Source: Nonomuraea polychroma (GTDB taxonomy: Bacteria; Actinomycetota; Actinomycetes; Streptosporangiales; Streptosporangiaceae). Taken from it: DNA of 64,000 bases. How positions within the stretch are numbered: position 1 is the stretch's first letter; every line of letters starts with the position of its first letter. The stretch spans positions 6,475,501-6,539,500 of the forward strand of contig NZ_SAUN01000001.1 of assembly GCF_004011505.1 (NCBI RefSeq), written 5' to 3'. Shown here one piece after another: positions 60,786-64,000 of the stretch. Below the pieces are notes generated by a model. That model had not been told where the DNA came from, ran no database searches, and saw only the letters and a program-made list of their open reading frames with translations. The translations under genes were made by a program, and so were the position numbers.

Positions 60786-60939
60786 GGAGACAGCTTCGCA
60801 TGAATGGGCCCTCGGTGATGTGAACACAGCCTCCGCGGAGGCTTGACACTCGGCCGAGAAAAGGTGAAATGAGAGCGCAAGTCGCCCTGCAGACATTCCT
60901 GGGGGTTTGCCCCTGGGTCTCCAGAGGAATCTCACACCT

Positions 60940-61164
60940 ATGCTCGCTCTGGCCACACGGTTCCTGCGGGAGCCGGTCAGTCTCAGGCTGGCCGAAGAGT
61001 TCCTGACCGTGCCCGTGGACACGATCGACCGCTGTGTTGCGGACGTGTGCGCGTGCACGCAGCATCTGGGCATCTCCGCGACGCCCGAGATCGTGGAACG
61101 CATCGCGCGAGAGCACCTGCTCGCGATCGTCAACTCGGCGCCTCCGCCGCGCGGCCTGCGATAG
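60940..61164 (+). CDS. Small conserved helical protein
   Basis: 74 residues: TRFLREPVSLRLAEEFL, DTIDRCVADVCACTQHLGIS and PEIVERIAREHLLAIV, three predicted helices. The pattern is seen in small actinobacterial proteins of unknown function. ATG 60940 is preferred; AGAGGA lies 11 bases before it. ATG 60907 is in frame. Confidence 0.6.
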   Translation: MLALATRFLREPVSLRLAEEFLTVPVDTIDRCVADVCACTQHLGISATPEIVERIAREHLLAIVNSAPPPRGLR

Positions 61165-61313
61165 CGACGACGGCCGCGTGGCAGCGCCGCAGCGCCCCTG
61201 GCGCCGCCTTTGGTACAGCACGCCTTCGGCACGGCAGCAACCCCCGATAACATCGGGGTTACCGGGCCGGGTTCTCCGCACCGTTTGGGCCTGGAATACG
61301 AGAGAGTGAGGGT

Positions 61314-62864
61314 GTGCGCCGACACCGACGAGATCCCCGGGAGAGCACCCCACCAGACGACGTGTTCAAGGAGATGGTGCAGGCGGCCCGTGAGCTGCTC
61401 GCCGTACGCACTCCCCTCGACGCGGAGCTGATGGTCTCCGACATGATCGGAGCCTGGTGGGGCAGGCGGGTCAGAGGCGGCGACGTGGAGCAGGTGCTCG
61501 GCGAGGGGCTCGTCGACTACGCCGCCAAGGCCGGCACACCGGCCTCGCTGACGTTGCTCATGTGCCTGGCCTATCTGGGCACCGCCCGCCAGGGCGCCAA
61601 GGCCGAGGGCGCGGCCCTGGCGATGATGGAGTCCGGAGTGGCCCGGCCCGGCTGGGCCGACAAGGTCGGCGCCGTCAAGCCCGCCGGCTGCTACGTCTCC
61701 CGCGACGCCTACGGCGACCAGGACACGGTGATCTGCACCTTCGCCTACCGCTGGAACGAAACATCGCAGCTGAAGGACCGGCACGCGCTGGTCATGGTCG
61801 TCGACTACAACATGAGCGGCATGGCCCGCGACGCCTGGGTGTCCTCCCAGGTCGACAAGCTGCTGGAGCAGGCCAACGCCGAGGCGGCGGGCAACCCCAT
61901 GCTGCTGTTCGAGGAGATCCAGCCCGAGCAGGCCCGGGCGCTGCTCGAGTCTGCGATGAAGGCCACGAGGGAGCCCAAGACCCCGCCCCCGGTGAGCGAC
62001 AGCTACAGCGCCTACCACGCCTTCGCCCGCGCCCGGCTCAAGGCGCTGCCGCCGGGCCGCAAGCGCCCGGCCCCGCTGCACATCGAGGCCCCCTACAGCC
62101 GCGAGCGGCGGGCCATGCTGGCGGCGGAGTTCCTGGCCTCGGACGCGGCCGAGCACCTGTCCGACCCGTCGGCCGCCTCGCGGTGCGCCGACCACATCAT
62201 CGATTACGGCTGCGAGCAGGACTTCAACCGGCCGCTGCGGGTCAGCCCGACCAAGTGCGAGACGTTCCTGCTCGACTGGCTGCCGCGCAAAGTGCTGCTC
62301 AGTGTGGCCGAGCAGGAGGCGATGCCGCACGTGCTCTCGGCGTGGGTGCGCTTCGCCGCGCACCGCACGGGGCTGCCCGAGCAGGGGCTCAAGGCCACGC
62401 TGGACGCGGTGTGGGAGGCCACGGGCAAGTTCCCCGAGGCCTATCGGGATCCGACGTCGTTCGGGCTGGACCTGCCGCTGCTGGAGCGGCTGCTCCCGGA
62501 CGGCGACCTGTCGGCGCTGGCCAGGCGGGTCTTCGCGTTCCCCTATCTGCAGGGGACGCACAACGGGATCGAGCTCGACACGCTCAACCCGGCCGACGAG
62601 GCGGACCGGCGCACGTTACTGGAGATCGACCACGGCGGCACGATCGACCAGGAGCATCTGGCGTGGCACGAGGAGATCGCCACCCGGTTGTGGGAGGGCG
62701 ACCCGCCGCAGCTGTGGGAGGCCGCGCAGCGCCTGCTCGATCTCGGCCACGACCGTCACGACGTGCTCCATGTGCTGATCGAGATCGCCGAGCGGATCGG
62801 CGGCGACCCGGACGAGCTGGCCGCGGCCCTCGACGACATCGCCGACATCCCCGACGAAATCTAG
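61314..62864 (+). CDS. Actinobacterial protein with DUF1841-like C-terminus
   Basis: 516 residues, start GTG 61314. The N-half is helical (FKEMVQAARELLAVRTPLDAEL, in part). The last part, GTIDQEHLAWHEEIATRLWEG and RLLDLGHDRHDVLHVLIEI, carries the His-rich signature of DUF1841. The middle has CEQDFNRPLRVSPTKCETFLLDWLPRKV, in part. Function unknown. It is followed 11 bp later by the thioesterase gene. Confidence 0.7.
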   Translation: MRRHRRDPRESTPPDDVFKEMVQAARELLAVRTPLDAELMVSDMIGAWWGRRVRGGDVEQVLGEGLVDYAAKAGTPASLTLLMCLAYLGTARQGAKAEGAALAMMESGVARPGWADKVGAVKPAGCYVSRDAYGDQDTVICTFAYRWNETSQLKDRHALVMVVDYNMSGMARDAWVSSQVDKLLEQANAEAAGNPMLLFEEIQPEQARALLESAMKATREPKTPPPVSDSYSAYHAFARARLKALPPGRKRPAPLHIEAPYSRERRAMLAAEFLASDAAEHLSDPSAASRCADHIIDYGCEQDFNRPLRVSPTKCETFLLDWLPRKVLLSVAEQEAMPHVLSAWVRFAAHRTGLPEQGLKATLDAVWEATGKFPEAYRDPTSFGLDLPLLERLLPDGDLSALARRVFAFPYLQGTHNGIELDTLNPADEADRRTLLEIDHGGTIDQEHLAWHEEIATRLWEGDPPQLWEAAQRLLDLGHDRHDVLHVLIEIAERIGGDPDELAAALDDIADIPDEI

Positions 62865-62875
62865 AATATTCTTCT

Positions 62876-63646
62876 ATGTCGATGTACACCCGCCTGGCCG
62901 AGGGCCGCTACCTGGCGTCGGAGCACACGCAGGGGCCCTGGGACCCGGCCACTCAGCACATGGGCCCGGTCACCGCGCTCATCGTCCACGAGCTGGCCCG
63001 GACCGCGCCGCGTCCGGGATTGGAGCCGTCCCGGCTCGTGGTGGACGTGTTCGCGCCGGTGCCCGTCGCCGAGCTGGAGATCGCGACCGACGTGGCGCGT
63101 GACGGCAAGCGCGTGCAATGCCTCACCGCGAGCGTGTCGTCCGGCGGCCGTGAATACGCCAGGGCGAGTGCCTGGCGCATCCGCGAGGCGGACACGCCCG
63201 CGACGCCGGTCCCCGGCCCGCCCGCCCCCGTGCCGCCGCGCTCGGATGAGCACGCGCGCTCGTGGCTGGGCTCCGGTTTCGGGTACGGCAAGGCGCTCGA
63301 CTGGCGTTTCGTCACCGGCGGCCCCATGGAGCTCGGCCCTGCAACGGTGTGGGGCAGGCTCACGATCCCGCTGGTCGAAGGCGAGGAGATGACCCCGCTG
63401 GAGCGGCTGGCGGTGTTCGCCGACAGCGGCAACGGGGTCAGCTTCGCCGTCGACTTCGCCACCCACGTGTTCGTGAACGTGGACCTGACGATCTCCCTGT
63501 TCCGCTCCCCCGAGGGCGAGTGGATCTGCCTGGACGCCGAGACCGTCATCGGCCCGTCCGGCAGAGGGCTGACCCGCTCCACCCTGTACGACGAGAGCGG
63601 CCAGGTCGGGACGGCGACTCAGACCCTGTTCGTCGCGCCAAGATGA
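62876..63646 (+). CDS. Acyl-CoA thioesterase, double hot-dog (TesB-like)
   Basis: 256 residues: GPWDPATQHMGPVTALIVHELART and VDVFAPVPVAELEIATDVARDG, both in part; second hot-dog with RLAVFADSGNGVSFAVDFATHVFVNVDLTISLFR, in part. The Asp-Asn/Thr catalytic set of TesB-type enzymes is plausible. Hydrolyses acyl-CoA. No clear ribosome-binding site before ATG 62876. Confidence 0.78.
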   Translation: MSMYTRLAEGRYLASEHTQGPWDPATQHMGPVTALIVHELARTAPRPGLEPSRLVVDVFAPVPVAELEIATDVARDGKRVQCLTASVSSGGREYARASAWRIREADTPATPVPGPPAPVPPRSDEHARSWLGSGFGYGKALDWRFVTGGPMELGPATVWGRLTIPLVEGEEMTPLERLAVFADSGNGVSFAVDFATHVFVNVDLTISLFRSPEGEWICLDAETVIGPSGRGLTRSTLYDESGQVGTATQTLFVAPR

Positions 63647-63658
63647 CGGGGAGTTGCC

Positions 63659-64000
63659 ATGATGGATGCCATGGTGATCGACCTCAACGCGGACCTGGGC
63701 GAAGGCTTCGGCATCTGGCGCCTCGGCGACGACCTGGCGCTGCTCGACATCGTCACGAGCGCCAACGTGGCCTGCGGCTTCCATGCCGGTGACCCCGTCA
63801 CGATCAGGCGCACCTGCGCGGCGGCCGTGGACCGGGGCGTGACGATCGGGGCGCAGGTGTCCTACCGCGACCTGGCGCACTTCGGCCGCAGGGAGATGGA
63901 CGTCGAGCCCGAGGAGCTGTGTGCGGAGGTCCTCTACCAGCTCGCCGCGGTCGACGGCATCGCCAGGGCGATGGGCGGCCGGGTGTCGTACGTCAAGCCG
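63659..64000 (+). CDS. pxpA: LamB/YcsF family, 5-oxoprolinase subunit A, partial
   Basis: Truncated by the window end after 114 codons of roughly 250. It has VIDLNADLGEGFG at the start, SANVACGFHAGDP and YRDLAHFGRREMD, the family signatures. PxpA joins PxpB and PxpC to hydrolyse 5-oxoproline; the partners should follow outside. ATG 63659 after GGGGAG. Confidence 0.88.
   Translation, partial: MMDAMVIDLNADLGEGFGIWRLGDDLALLDIVTSANVACGFHAGDPVTIRRTCAAAVDRGVTIGAQVSYRDLAHFGRREMDVEPEELCAEVLYQLAAVDGIARAMGGRVSYVKP

Overview
The window is high-GC actinobacterial DNA. Mycothiol-era family content (MDMPI fold, DUF3052-AhpE-aceE block, a FasR-led fab operon, HrdB-type sigma factor, ParC/ParE pair, DUF3145, DUF5998) points to a filamentous actinomycete, most probably a member of the Streptosporangiales such as Nonomuraea. 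The genus is inferred from gene content and order only.

Positions 1 to about 7984 are the right-hand part of an actinomycete integrative and conjugative element (AICE). From left to right it carries a strong sigma70-like promoter, an SCO3933-type small protein, small orphan ORFs, a membrane protein plus a separate FtsK/TraB-type ATPase, a zinc-finger protein, a small HTH protein, a GIY-YIG-like nuclease, a DUF2637 membrane protein, a RepSA-like HUH replication initiator, an excisionase and a tyrosine integrase. It abuts the 3' end of a tRNA-Val(UAC) gene, the likely attachment site. The left end lies outside the window.

Positions 8077-30531 hold chromosomal metabolism: a ROK kinase, AhpE peroxiredoxin and DUF3052 next to aceE (pyruvate dehydrogenase E1), a TAP-type lipoprotein hydrolase, small VOC/WYL/YCII/PHP genes, a three-gene glutathionylspermidine-synthase-like cluster (Asp-rich membrane protein, ATP-grasp ligase, DUF350), and the fatty-acid operon fasR-fabD-fabH-acpP-fabF-accD.

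Positions 30707-35532 contain the most interesting locus: a cytoplasmic subtilisin-like peptidase, an ECF sigma factor, a small beta-rich protein and a 902-residue TPR-CHAT (caspase-like) protease, all on the plus strand. This looks like a proteolysis-controlled transcription or conflict module. Downstream are a rhodanese, an alkaline-phosphatase-superfamily enzyme, DUF5998, a GNAT/acyl-CoA-synthetase fusion, a PfkB kinase and a RecQ helicase with a phosphoribosyltransferase-like C-terminus.

Positions 44973-64000 carry a TauD-like dioxygenase with a palindromic operator, parC and parE flanking thiol/carbonic-anhydrase genes, yaaA, the principal sigma factor hrdB, a PAS-GAF-PP2C phosphatase, an HhH-GPD protein, a DUF1841-like protein, a thioesterase and the start of a LamB/YcsF (PxpA) gene cut by the window end. 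Several intergenic spaces hold tandem repeats (49, 75 and 56 bp units), a dispersed repeat, and one predicted three-way-junction RNA after aceE.
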